Shown here: positions 18,013 through 27,354 of the stretch, in pieces | Layout of the letters: the number at the start of each line of letters is the position of its first letter | How positions within the stretch are numbered: position 1 is the first letter of the stretch | NCBI GenBank assembly: GCA_910588565.1 | Contig: CAJUPF010000015.1 | Span: 1 to 47,941, forward strand | DNA: 47,941 nt | DNA from: an uncultured Lachnospiraceae bacterium | GTDB lineage: Bacteria; Bacillota; Clostridia; Lachnospirales; Lachnospiraceae | Reading direction: 5' to 3' | Made by a program: the position numbers and the translations under genes | The notes under the pieces: generated by a model | The model's input: only the letters and a program-made list of their open reading frames with translations | What the model was told of the DNA's origin: nothing | Databases searched by the model: none

Positions 18013-18333
18013 CTAATTTATCTGCCAGATACGCTCCTCGTTTAATCCCCAGAGCAAAAGCTCTTTCATCTGATCATCATACTCTTCTGACGGTTCATAA
18101 CCGGAAAGCAGTTTGATTAGATACTGTTCTTTTGGATCTTTTCCGGAAGCTTTTTTCAGCTCCGGTAAAATCAGCCTGGACAATGCTTCCGGCAGGATAT
18201 CTTCTTCTGTGGAAAGCTTCCTGATCTGGCAGAATAGTCCTGCGGCATAATAAAATTCATAATTGCCCAGAAGAACAGATGCCTGCATATTACATTTTAT
18301 TATAACACTTTGTCTCGCAATGGATGTTACCAT
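18013..18333 (-). CDS. Hypothetical protein
   Basis: A 106-residue protein I do not recognise. It is acidic and helical in the second half (SEEYDDQMKELLLWGL), with no signal peptide or clear membrane span. CAGGAG lies 8 bases before the ATG, supporting a real gene. It follows the GH43 gene across a hairpin, so it may be read by partial readthrough or an unseen promoter. Confidence 0.6.
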   Translation of the reverse strand: MVTSIARQSVIIKCNMQASVLLGNYEFYYAAGLFCQIRKLSTEEDILPEALSRLILPELKKASGKDPKEQYLIKLLSGYEPSEEYDDQMKELLLWGLNEERIWQIN

Positions 18334-18376
18334 AATTAAACTCCTGATTCTCTATTGTTTATTGTTCCCAAAAGCC

Positions 18377-18416
18377 AGTGAAAGAAGAGTTTCTCTACGG
18401 AAACTCTTCTTTCACT
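18377..18416. terminator. Strong hairpin after the GH43 gene
   Basis: A 17-bp perfect stem (18377-18393 with 18400-18416), loop of six. It follows the GH43 stop by about 16 bases. The U-tract is short on the minus side (CTTTT after GG), better on the plus side. Confidence 0.65.
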
Positions 18417-18432
18417 CTTTTATCATTGATAA

Positions 18433-20754
18433 TTATTTAACTGTTACAGTACATACTGCCTTTTTGCCGTTTTTCGTTTCGGCGGTAATCTTTGCGGTTC
18501 CTGCTTTTACTGCTGTAACTTTGCCATTGGCTACCGTTACCGCGTCGGAATCGCTGCTCCATGTAATTGTCTTGTCCGCTGCTGATTCAGGGCTGACTTC
18601 TGCTTTCAGCTCCTTGCTTCCCCCAACGGAAAGGGAAACTGAATAAACGCTGAGCGCTACGTCTTCCGCTTCTACCACCGGAATTTCCAGCAGTGTATTC
18701 GCAACTAACGCATCGGCACGGCTAATCATTCTGCTGACTGTGGAAACAGATATTACATCGTTCCCACTCATCTCTGTCATCTGCGCAGCCAGTTTCCCAA
18801 TCTGCGCCCATACGCCGTCGCTGTACAGGGACTTTTTCGTGTTATCCGCCGTCAGCGCTGCCAGTTCGTCCGCTTTCTCTTTGAGATTCTCTTTCAGACT
18901 CCTTTCATCAACGGAAATATATGGAATTTCATGGTAATTTTCCAATGCCGCCTCTGTCATATTTGATTTGTCATTATAAGTATCAATTAAGGTATTGTAC
19001 TCTTTTACCGTAATCGGAATCATGCCGCCATGAGTTCCGATATCTCCGCCAGTACGTCCATACCCGCCTGACATTTTCTCTATGCTGTCCGGTTTGGATA
19101 AATCTGTCGTGGTATACGGCTCATAACGGACTCTCATGCTGCCATAAAAATCAATCATGACACACCATTCATCCCGATCGATAAATTTAAACATCGTTGC
19201 GCCCTCATAGGCTCCTGTAAACTTCTCAATGCCTTTCTGGGGAATCTTGGTAAAATGATTACCCACAGATTCATTGATAAACCAGTTATAAACAATCTCC
19301 GCACGTTTCAGGCCATTTGTGTCATTTTCCAGAGAATTGAGATCCTCAAGTGTACTGTACGTTTTGCCATCCAATGTATATGGAGTAATACGAACCGGAC
19401 TGGTTTTGTCATAATCTTTCTCCGGATCAAGTACCGTGTCAGCACTCATCAGCTCAATATGGTTGTTTGATTCATCTTTTACCACACGATACAGAGTGCC
19501 GTAAGGCGTTTCTTTTCCATCTTCATCTGTTCCTGCAACCCAGAGCTGTGAAGTATCAATATTTCCATATCCGTCATTGCCTTTGTTGTGATTCTTATAA
19601 AACGGCTCTTCTTCATACAGCTTTGTCGGACCGAAGGTAACAAAATCTTTTGTCTCGCAGCAGTACAGACGATCTCTGGTGCGGTCATCCGTCGTTACAC
19701 GGGAAGACCAGTATACCAGATAATTGTCCTTATCAGGATTATAAATTGCTTCCGGCGCCCATGCCATGCCCATACCGATTGGATTGCCGTCTTCATCATT
19801 TCCCACATCAATATAACGTCTCGTCCAGTGTACCCAGTCATCCGTTTCATAGATAAACAGATTGGTGCTTCCTTTGCCAAACTCCGTTGTCTGGCCCCAG
19901 CTTCCAATTTTATTAGCTCCTCTGTCTCCGCCGTACTTGGAAGAATGGGTATTCAGATCGGTTGCAAGAATCCATGCTTTCTCAGAATCGCTTCCATCCT
20001 TTTTACTGCCGCGGATAATATAAGGATCGCGGACACCCTGATCATTACCCTCAAACGGGAACAATACCGATGCATCACCGCTGACTGTCTTACTGATATC
20101 CGTTCCTTCCGCCACTTCATAGTTGATACTGTTTGCCCCGGATTTTACAATTTTATCCGCGTAATCGCTGCCTGTCAGAAACAGAGGCTGACATCCGTTC
20201 AATGCAGTCCAGTTCAGCCCGTCTTCACTCAGGAAAAAGTGAAGCTGCTGTACATCCACATCACGGTCATTGCTTGGCCCCGCACCCTCTGCAACAGAGA
20301 AGCAGACATACAGATAACCGGCATAATCATCTTCTGATAATCCCTGCCAAATCGTAAGCGGGAACTCTTTCTGCGCTGTTTTTCCATCCGCTGTAACAGA
20401 AGCCGTCAGTGTAAATTTATAATTGCCTTTTCCTGCACGAGGCCTTGTAATTTTCAGATAAGCGCCATCTTTGCCTTCCTGCACGGATACATAGTCTGCA
20501 TCTGCACCATTAACGCTGTAGCTGATACTTGCATCTGCCAGTCCATCCACAGTCTTTGGAAGCTTTAAATCCCCTGCCAGCAGCTGATTCACCTCAGATT
20601 CCCGAATCGTCAGGCCTGCATCGACCACCTGCTGAATATCGACATTATCATCTGCCGCCGCTTTTATGCCAAGTCCGGCAGTGGACAAAGCGCCCACTGT
20701 CAGACCTGCAGCCAGACATGCAGCAAATAATCTTTTTGCAATTTTTTGCTTCAT
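18433..20754 (-). CDS. Secreted GH43-like glycoside hydrolase with C-terminal BIG2 domain
   Basis: Exported five-bladed propeller enzyme, probably acting on arabinose-, xylose- or galactofuranose-containing glycans. The 773 residues comprise a signal peptide (1-33), an Ig-like N-terminal domain (about 38-135), a GH43-like region (about 140-600) and a BIG2 domain (about 695-773). Candidate catalytic residues are Asp243 in VRDPYIIRG, Glu335 in WAPEAIYN and Glu517 in YEGATMF. The family is called from fold motifs; the subfamily and substrate are not determined. AGGAGG precedes the ATG, 26 bases after the LamG/BIG2 gene, so the two are cotranscribed. No sortase motif is present. Confidence 0.82.
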   Translation of the reverse strand: MKQKIAKRLFAACLAAGLTVGALSTAGLGIKAAADDNVDIQQVVDAGLTIRESEVNQLLAGDLKLPKTVDGLADASISYSVNGADADYVSVQEGKDGAYLKITRPRAGKGNYKFTLTASVTADGKTAQKEFPLTIWQGLSEDDYAGYLYVCFSVAEGAGPSNDRDVDVQQLHFFLSEDGLNWTALNGCQPLFLTGSDYADKIVKSGANSINYEVAEGTDISKTVSGDASVLFPFEGNDQGVRDPYIIRGSKKDGSDSEKAWILATDLNTHSSKYGGDRGANKIGSWGQTTEFGKGSTNLFIYETDDWVHWTRRYIDVGNDEDGNPIGMGMAWAPEAIYNPDKDNYLVYWSSRVTTDDRTRDRLYCCETKDFVTFGPTKLYEEEPFYKNHNKGNDGYGNIDTSQLWVAGTDEDGKETPYGTLYRVVKDESNNHIELMSADTVLDPEKDYDKTSPVRITPYTLDGKTYSTLEDLNSLENDTNGLKRAEIVYNWFINESVGNHFTKIPQKGIEKFTGAYEGATMFKFIDRDEWCVMIDFYGSMRVRYEPYTTTDLSKPDSIEKMSGGYGRTGGDIGTHGGMIPITVKEYNTLIDTYNDKSNMTEAALENYHEIPYISVDERSLKENLKEKADELAALTADNTKKSLYSDGVWAQIGKLAAQMTEMSGNDVISVSTVSRMISRADALVANTLLEIPVVEAEDVALSVYSVSLSVGGSKELKAEVSPESAADKTITWSSDSDAVTVANGKVTAVKAGTAKITAETKNGKKAVCTVTVK

Positions 20755-20780
20755 ATCAATTACCTCCTGACTTCCATCTC

Positions 20781-23700
20781 CTATTTTTTAATAGTGATAG
20801 TCTTTGTCATTGTAACTTTGCCGACTTTTGCCGTTACCTTCACTTTTCCGGCTTTCTTTGCTTTTAATTTTCCTTTGCTGGAAATGCTTGCCAGTTTTTT
20901 CTTGTTCACAGACCATTTTACCTTACCGGAGATACCTTTTACTTTCAGGGTAATGGATTTCTTTACTTTTACGCTGCTCTTTCCGTTGATATCGCCTACA
21001 TTAACCGTGATTTTCTTTGTAACCGTCTTCTGGCCGGAAGCTTTGATGGTTACTGTAACGGTTCCCTTTCCAGCTTTCTTGCCAGTTACTTTTCCTGATT
21101 TATTAACAGATACTGCGCCGCTTGCCTTGTAGGTAACCTTTGCCGCTGCTTTTGTAGCCGTATTCGGATATGTAATGGAAATCGTAGTTGTCTTGCCTTT
21201 TGCAATCTTGGTCGCTTTTGCTTTTATCTTTGCTTTGGAAATATTCACGGTAGTATCTTCCTGACCACCCTGGTTGTCGTCCTGTTTCTTCGTTACCGTG
21301 ATCTTAATTGAAGGCAATTCACGACTCTTGCTTCCCACTGTAACAGTTACGACTACTGTTCCTTCTCCAACGCTGTTTCCTGTTACGGTTCCGTTTTTAT
21401 CTACAGATACCGCGCCACTTGCTTTGTAGGATGCAACTGGATTTGCCGCCTGGACATTTGCCGGATACTTCACATTAATCTTTGTTGTGCTGCCCTGGAC
21501 AATGCTTGCTGCAGCTGCTGATGCGGTTACACCGCTGAGATCTGGCTCTGTGGAAGCGCTGCCTTTCGTAACTTCAACAGGAATCTGGAATGCTTTCATT
21601 TTTCCGCCTGCTCTTACAATTATAGTTACAGAGCCTGTTCCTTCTGCAACACCTGTTATCGTAACTTTTCCGTCTTTTTCTTCTACAGAAACAAATTCAT
21701 TTTCTGCCTGACCGCTAAGAGTCGGCGTCAAGTTCAAGCCTTCTGGCAAAGTAACTTTAATTCCGGTTGTTTCGCCAGCTGCTATGCTGCTCTTCTCTGC
21801 TTCTGCACTTACTTCACTGAAGTCAAAATCAACTTTTACCAATGTCTGGTATTCCATTTCAAAATCATCGGATTTTGCAGTTACAATTGTAGTAATCTTA
21901 CTGTAGCCGGCTTTTTTCGCCGTAACAACGCCCGTTGATTCGTCAACATCTGCAATATCCGGATGGCTGGCTGTATAAGACACTGTAACAAAAGGTTTCA
22001 CTTTGTCCGGAATAGCAATTAACGTATCTTCTGTACCCGGTGCCATTGTTACCGTCTCGCCTGCTTTGGAATCATTGATAGATGCAAACGGATCTGTCCA
22101 GCTTGCTGGATAAAGATTATCCATAGCCTTCTCCAATGCCTTATCTGCACTGTCAACCTCTGTCTGGGAAGAAGCAGTAATAGCCGCGTTTGCCTGTTCA
22201 ATCGCTTTGTTTACTCCGTCCTTATTCAACGCTGCCTGCACTGCCTCATCCAGCTCTTCCGTACCTTCAAGCATATTCTGAGCTTCTGTTATCCGTGCCT
22301 GTAACTTAGAAATATCCAGCGCTTTTACTGTCAGATTAAATTCTTTCTTCGCCTCAAGTGCCCCGGATTTAAGCAATGCTGTAATTGTAACTTCCTGATC
22401 TGAAGTACCATTCTTTACTACGCCTTTTTCTGAAATTATATTCTTATTCTTCGTTTCCCATACAAGGGCTGTTTCTCCCAGATTCGATGGCAGCTGCAGG
22501 TTATGTCTTATCTCATCTGGAGAAGTATTGACCCCAAGAATATCATAGACATCCAGACCTTCATCCAGCGTCTTCTGCAGCGTTTCTAAATATTCCGGCC
22601 TGCTCAACTGAACCTCTTCATCCGTCATCGCTTTGTTATAAATCTTAAAGGATGAGATTTTACCCTGGAACGTTTTATCAGCCGACCAGCAGGATCTGCC
22701 AATATATCCCAGAATACCATTTTCTGTACCTGGAGTAACAACATCATTCATAATGCTGTAGCCGGATTCCAGTTTATCTCCATTGCTTCCATTAATTAAT
22801 ATCCCATTCCAGTAAAGCTTCACTGTGCCATGATTAAACACCATATTTACAGTATACCACTGATCCACAACCGGCTGAATGGAAGTTGCAAATAATTTCT
22901 CACTAGAACTGTTTTTGATGCCGGCTCGCAGAGTTGTTTTGCCATAATTTGGAGATAGGAACATATAGTTAGTACCTGTTCCTTGAACTTTTGATCCCAG
23001 ACAGAATAACCATGCATTCTCGCCGCAGTCCTTACTCTTTGCAAATGTAGTCTCAATGGTAAATGCTTCCTGATCATCCAGAGAATCCATAATTCCTAAA
23101 GGAAGTTCTAAATAACTGTCTGCTCCAACCGTCATCTCACCTGGTTCGTCCGGAGATGCCACAGGTTTAAATGTAATGTTATTTCCTTGAATTGTGGCAT
23201 CATTCCCATGCCCGGATACATCCTTCAGTTTACCATCTTCTGCAATGCTAAAAATATATTCTGCAGCTACTTCCGGATCTAAACCTTCTGGCACTTCACT
23301 AACTGTAATCTTTGTGGTTGCAGTCTTTGAAACAGATCCCATTGATGCTGTGACAGTAACAGTCGTACTCCCCTCCTTCACACCTGTTACTTTGCCATCC
23401 CCGGAAACAGTTGCAACAGAATCATCCGCGGAAGTATATGCCAATGTAATATCTTCTTCAGCAATTGCAGACGGAAGCGTTACATTAATCTTCCTCGTTA
23501 AGCCTTTATATATGTTCAGCTGTGAGGTTGCAGTAATTCCTTCCTCATTTAGAATATCTGCGTCAGTTTTATTGTCATACAAGAAACGAACCTGTCTTGC
23601 TGTCAGCGCCTGATTATAAATGTACACATCATCGACCAGACCTGGGAATACCCCGTCAGCCGAATAAGGATTCACACCCAAATGGATTCTCTGTTCTTCA

Positions 23701-24305
23701 CCGTCTAATGCATTTAGCTTCGTTGTAATATTCTTAATCAACGCGCCATTCTTATAAATGCTTACAGTATTATCCTTTTGTGTTATTGTCAGCATCACCC
23801 ATTGCTCTTTCTCCAGGTCAAAGCTCGCTTCATCCGCCGAAAGAATCGAATCCGCATTATTTCCGCCCCACAAAATGGCTCTATTCGCATTCCCCCATGC
23901 ACCTGCAGCGCAAATCCATCCTCCATTTGCATCTCTTCCAAGAAACATAATCGGCATAAAGTTGGTAAGATCACCTGTCCTGTTTACCCACATGGAAACT
24001 GTATATGCCTTGCCAATATTTTTCTCAGGAAGTCTCAGGCCAAACTTACCGAGTTTCAGCGCCCTATCTTCGTCCGCACCACTTCTCCCGGTGACATAAT
24101 CGGACTCCGAAACCGTACCACTATAAGTTGTAAGACCTTTATCAAAAACCTCTACATTATCTGCCAATGCTTCATTAAAATCATACTTTGCAATCGGGTC
24201 TGGCAGAGTTACATCTGCCTTTGCCGTTGTCACATCCCCCACAAATACAGAAGTGACCACCATTGCGCAGGCAAGTATTCCACTTACGATCTTTTTCAAT
24301 CTCAT
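20781..24305 (-). CDS. Large secreted LamG/BIG2 surface protein
   Basis: Exported 1174-residue protein with no visible catalytic motif; likely a glycan-binding or scaffold protein. Order: signal peptide (1-31), concanavalin-like LamG domain (about 35-240), BIG2 (258-335), second LamG (340-565), a degenerate Ig domain (570-660), a FIVAR-like helical segment (665-735), then about five BIG2-type repeats to the end. The last 180 residues are strongly lysine-rich and end ...TMTKTITIKK, without LPXTG, which suggests charge-based attachment to the wall. GAAAGGAGAAC precedes the ATG. It sits between two GH43 genes and is probably their binding partner; that is inference. Confidence 0.85.
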   Translation of the reverse strand: MRLKKIVSGILACAMVVTSVFVGDVTTAKADVTLPDPIAKYDFNEALADNVEVFDKGLTTYSGTVSESDYVTGRSGADEDRALKLGKFGLRLPEKNIGKAYTVSMWVNRTGDLTNFMPIMFLGRDANGGWICAAGAWGNANRAILWGGNNADSILSADEASFDLEKEQWVMLTITQKDNTVSIYKNGALIKNITTKLNALDGEEQRIHLGVNPYSADGVFPGLVDDVYIYNQALTARQVRFLYDNKTDADILNEEGITATSQLNIYKGLTRKINVTLPSAIAEEDITLAYTSADDSVATVSGDGKVTGVKEGSTTVTVTASMGSVSKTATTKITVSEVPEGLDPEVAAEYIFSIAEDGKLKDVSGHGNDATIQGNNITFKPVASPDEPGEMTVGADSYLELPLGIMDSLDDQEAFTIETTFAKSKDCGENAWLFCLGSKVQGTGTNYMFLSPNYGKTTLRAGIKNSSSEKLFATSIQPVVDQWYTVNMVFNHGTVKLYWNGILINGSNGDKLESGYSIMNDVVTPGTENGILGYIGRSCWSADKTFQGKISSFKIYNKAMTDEEVQLSRPEYLETLQKTLDEGLDVYDILGVNTSPDEIRHNLQLPSNLGETALVWETKNKNIISEKGVVKNGTSDQEVTITALLKSGALEAKKEFNLTVKALDISKLQARITEAQNMLEGTEELDEAVQAALNKDGVNKAIEQANAAITASSQTEVDSADKALEKAMDNLYPASWTDPFASINDSKAGETVTMAPGTEDTLIAIPDKVKPFVTVSYTASHPDIADVDESTGVVTAKKAGYSKITTIVTAKSDDFEMEYQTLVKVDFDFSEVSAEAEKSSIAAGETTGIKVTLPEGLNLTPTLSGQAENEFVSVEEKDGKVTITGVAEGTGSVTIIVRAGGKMKAFQIPVEVTKGSASTEPDLSGVTASAAAASIVQGSTTKINVKYPANVQAANPVASYKASGAVSVDKNGTVTGNSVGEGTVVVTVTVGSKSRELPSIKITVTKKQDDNQGGQEDTTVNISKAKIKAKATKIAKGKTTTISITYPNTATKAAAKVTYKASGAVSVNKSGKVTGKKAGKGTVTVTIKASGQKTVTKKITVNVGDINGKSSVKVKKSITLKVKGISGKVKWSVNKKKLASISSKGKLKAKKAGKVKVTAKVGKVTMTKTITIKK

Positions 24306-24363
24306 TTCTGTTCTCCTTTCTTTATGGAATCTGGTAACCTATTCCACATGCTCAAATCTCTGC

Positions 24364-24397
24364 TTCCTGAATCGCAGAAGATTCCTGTGTTCAGGAA
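24364..24397 (-). other. Intergenic hairpin between GH43 and LamG genes
   Basis: TTCCTGAA (24364-24371) pairs with TTCAGGAA (24390-24397) in the 128-base gap. There is no T-run, so it is more likely an mRNA processing or stability structure than a terminator. Confidence 0.35.
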
Positions 24398-24433
24398 CTT
24401 TTCTATCCTTACTCATCCGTTTCCCAAATCCTG

Positions 24434-26398
24434 CTATTCCGTAGTGTCCAGATCTTCGATCTCCGGATAATCCCAGATTGTGATGCCCACCTGACAGGTA
24501 ATGGCATCCTTTCCTTCCGGCTGATACGTGACAGTCAGATTCTGTTTTCCAGCCTTGCTGGCATCTACTCCGGATGCGTCAACGGTAAAGCCTTCTTTGA
24601 TAATTTCCTCAGTTCCATCACTATATATCAGTTTGACACGGATATCATTTGTTGCTATTGTCTCACCCTTCTCATAAGCTCTCTTCGTTTTCTGTGCCAC
24701 AATAGACTCCACAACAGTTTCCTTTTTCTCACTGTCAATATAGAACGTACATGCCGATACTTCCGGATTCTGGCTGACTGTCAGACTTCCGTCTGCAGAA
24801 GCCGTAAGATAATATCCCGGATACGCAAGGCTCTCAAAGGTGACGCCTTCTCCCGCAAAACCTTTGTATGTTTTAAATGTCATGCTCTTAGATTCGGATG
24901 TAATTCCATTACTTGGAGCTGTTGCATTTCCATTGTGATCATGTGCCAAAACTACATTTTGGGAACTGTCTGCCATCAGATACAATCCCGGTTTGTTATA
25001 AGATTCAATCGATACATAGCTCTGATTCGCTTTTCCATACCTGCCCGGTATAATCTCCCATTTGGCGTCTGCTTCAGCCGCGTCTGACTTTAAGCTTACA
25101 CTTTTTGCTTTATCGCCGATAATTGGATAAAAACTATCCTGCAGAGAGTTATTAAAAGCTTCATGCGCTATCTTCAGTCCAGCCTCATTTGTAATTGTGC
25201 TTGCAATTCCAGTCAGGCCTGTAGACGTTTCCTGAATATAATTAATAGAACCATCTTCATTAAATATTAACTCTTCAATGCATATCACACGCCGCTGCCC
25301 CATTCCTGCCGGCATAGATCCATTGTGATAGATAAAATATGTATGCCCCTTGAAATCAAATACTGCAGGATGATTCGTATCGGAAGTAGCCGTAGGCTCC
25401 ATTACTTTGCCTCCATATGTCCATTCATTGCTCCTGATGTCATCTGTTGTGGCATAGCCCATTTCTTCCCGCCAGTGCATTGCAAAGAACATATAGTATT
25501 TACCATAATATTCCCCGTACTGATTCTGCCTGCGGTACAGATAAGGTGCCTCTGTAAAATTAACCTGGCCGCTGCCATTGCCCGCAGGCTCATTTGGTAT
25601 ATTATGCCTCTGGTACCAGATGTCCTTATCGTCACCCTGTGTAATCTGGCCGTCTCCGTCCTGGTCTTTTATGTCCATTTTATTTCCGTCGAGATCCAGC
25701 TCACACATCCATGGATTCGTATTTCCCCATGCCATATAGACATGTTCCACACCGTTTTCATCTTCTTCAATCCATGCGGTAGGATCGATATCTTCCCAGC
25801 CAAAGCTGCCTCTTCTGCCATATTTTTTCGCAATTGTCGTCGTGGCGCCGTTGTCCTGTATCTCATAGGTTTCCGTATTGGTAATCCGCTCGTCAAACAA
25901 CGAATCTCCTCTGTCAACAAAAGGCCCCGTTGGGCTGTCTGAAACAGCTATGCCCAGTTCCTTTCCTCTGCTGCCTTTATTCTCCGCGCAATACAACAGA
26001 TAATACTTATTTTTGTATTTTATCACCTGGCTTGCCCAGGCGCTGCTGTCATCTGACCAGCTTACGTTTTTCATACTCATAGTAACGCCTTCGTATTTCC
26101 ACTCCTTTAAATCCCTTGTGGAATAGCAGAGATAGTCAGGCATATTATAAGAGCCGCCACCAGCCTGCGCATCATGCCCGACATAAAGATATACTGTGTC
26201 ACCATCCACAAGAATAGCAGGATCACCGGCATAAATCAGATCCCCATTTTCATCAAATCCGGTAATCGGGTTCCCCTGCGTGCTCTTCTCCAATACAATT
26301 GGCTCCGGGTCCGCTGCACGCACAGACTGCGATGCCTGCGTCCCCATCCCAATCAGCATGGCAGCTGCAAGGATACCTGACAGAATTTTTTTCTTCAT
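24434..26398 (-). CDS. Secreted GH43 hydrolase with AbfB-like beta-trefoil and Ig-like domain
   Basis: Exported glycosidase, probably an arabinofuranosidase or xylosidase/arabinanase. The 654 residues have a signal peptide (1-28), a GH43 propeller (about 48-390) with the classical triad Asp59 (YAGDPAI), Asp205 (DIDPTAW) and Glu283 (FTEAPYL), an AbfB/CBM42-like trefoil (about 430-550), which in known proteins binds arabinofuranose, and a Big_3/Big_4-type Ig domain (about 562-645). A loop at 245-256, DQDGDGQITQGD, has the calcium-binding EF-hand pattern. AGAAAGGAAAG precedes the ATG. First gene of the secreted glycan cluster. Confidence 0.88.
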   Translation of the reverse strand: MKKKILSGILAAAMLIGMGTQASQSVRAADPEPIVLEKSTQGNPITGFDENGDLIYAGDPAILVDGDTVYLYVGHDAQAGGGSYNMPDYLCYSTRDLKEWKYEGVTMSMKNVSWSDDSSAWASQVIKYKNKYYLLYCAENKGSRGKELGIAVSDSPTGPFVDRGDSLFDERITNTETYEIQDNGATTTIAKKYGRRGSFGWEDIDPTAWIEEDENGVEHVYMAWGNTNPWMCELDLDGNKMDIKDQDGDGQITQGDDKDIWYQRHNIPNEPAGNGSGQVNFTEAPYLYRRQNQYGEYYGKYYMFFAMHWREEMGYATTDDIRSNEWTYGGKVMEPTATSDTNHPAVFDFKGHTYFIYHNGSMPAGMGQRRVICIEELIFNEDGSINYIQETSTGLTGIASTITNEAGLKIAHEAFNNSLQDSFYPIIGDKAKSVSLKSDAAEADAKWEIIPGRYGKANQSYVSIESYNKPGLYLMADSSQNVVLAHDHNGNATAPSNGITSESKSMTFKTYKGFAGEGVTFESLAYPGYYLTASADGSLTVSQNPEVSACTFYIDSEKKETVVESIVAQKTKRAYEKGETIATNDIRVKLIYSDGTEEIIKEGFTVDASGVDASKAGKQNLTVTYQPEGKDAITCQVGITIWDYPEIEDLDTTE

Positions 26399-26730
26399 AA
26401 TTTACTTTCCTTTCTTGAATTTGCAACTTATTGTGTAACGTTTCGTTATTGTTTACAGCTGATACGGCTTTTCCAAGCCCACGGCGATTATTTTCTCCCT
26501 TTTCTTCCTCCCTTCCTCCTCTCTTCTATTAGCCGAATGTCCGATGCATATAGCTTGCAGGCCAAGCCAGTTATGCAAATATGGAAAAACTGCACAAATT
26601 GTAAACGTAATAAGTACCTATATTATTACATTTTTTTAACATAATATCAATATCTTATTGTATCTTTTTATTTTTATTATGCAATTTGACGTTGATTGCT
26701 TCATAAATCATTCGGATTTCAAGGCGAAAA
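26399..26730 (-). promoter_or_regulatory. Long AT-rich leader and promoter region of the GH43 cluster
   Basis: No gene is seen in this stretch. On the minus strand TTGATA (26645-26650) is followed 16-19 bases later by TAATAATAT, a plausible promoter giving a leader of about 220 bases. TAACGTTTCGTTA (26436-26448) is a perfect inverted repeat that could be an operator, and CGTTTACA (about 26600-26607) resembles half of a CcpA cre site. All assignments are inference. Confidence 0.4.
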
Positions 26731-26770
26731 CAAAAAGCAGGCTGGCGAACCTTTCAGTCCGTCACCCTGC
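26731..26770 (-). terminator. Intrinsic terminator of the spoVA operon
   Basis: On the minus strand GCAGGGTGACGG pairs imperfectly with CGCCAGCCTGC and is followed by TTTTTGTTTT, 41 bases after the spoVAC stop. Confidence 0.75.
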
Positions 26771-26810
26771 CCATAAACGCTTATTCCATATACGAATTTT
26801 CTATTCTCTC

Positions 26811-27293
26811 TCACCAAATTCCAAAACACTTCCCTGTCCAATACACCAGACCCAAAAGCCAGCTTGAAAACACTCCATACAAAATCACCGGCCCGGCAAT
26901 CGTAAAAATCTTGCATCCAATCCCAAAGACCTGCCCTTCTTTTTTAAACTCGATACAGGGCGCCGCCACGGAATTTGCAAATCCGGTAATTGGAACCAGC
27001 GCGCCTGCTCCGCCAAAATTCGCAAATTTCGGATACACATTAAACCCGGTTAAAACAACGCTGAGCAGAACCAGAACCAAACTGCACCAACTGCCCGAAG
27101 TATCCTTATCCAGTCCCAGACTTCCGCAATACTGCAAAATCCCCTGCCCTACTACACAGATAATCCCGCCTGCCAAAAACGCTTTTGCCATATTTTTCGG
27201 CAGGGAATGGGTAGGCGTCACTTCTTTCACATATTCATTATATGCCTTCTGCTCCTCTGCCTTCTGCTTACTGATTTTCTTTTCTTTCGCCAA
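26811..27293 (-). CDS. spoVAC: Stage V sporulation protein AC
   Basis: Inner spore-membrane protein of the SpoVA channel that moves dipicolinic acid; SpoVAC of B. subtilis acts as a mechanosensitive channel. The 160-residue protein has the family core NVYPKFANFGGAGALVPITG and FKKEGQVFGIGCKIFTIAGP, with four to five membrane segments. The start appears to be a TTG at 27293 with GGTGAGG upstream. It is followed by a terminator, not by spoVAD, which normally comes next. Confidence 0.94.
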   Translation of the reverse strand: MAKEKKISKQKAEEQKAYNEYVKEVTPTHSLPKNMAKAFLAGGIICVVGQGILQYCGSLGLDKDTSGSWCSLVLVLLSVVLTGFNVYPKFANFGGAGALVPITGFANSVAAPCIEFKKEGQVFGIGCKIFTIAGPVILYGVFSSWLLGLVYWTGKCFGIW

Positions 27294-27320
27294 AATATTA
27301 CCTCACCTTTCATTCATTAA

Positions 27321-27354
27321 TATTGCGCATGCTTTCTGCGCATAAAGGGATACT
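27321..27354. repeat. Third copy of the murE-end REP-like repeat
   Basis: TGCGCATAAAGGGATAC (27337-27353) matches the murE copy exactly, and the neighbouring TATTGCGC matches too, with a slightly different loop. Here it abuts the spoVAB stop codon (27353-27355), between spoVAB and spoVAC. It forms the inverted repeat TGCGCA...TGCGCA. Confidence 0.7.

Noticed and set aside
19588..20337. Plus-strand frame of 249 codons within the GH43 gene
   Set aside because: Antisense shadow of a gene with signal peptide and catalytic motifs; no supporting start signal.
20781..24305. LamG/BIG2 protein as a sortase-anchored adhesin
   Set aside because: No LPXTG-like motif or C-terminal hydrophobic tail is present; the end is a lysine-rich BIG2-type repeat.
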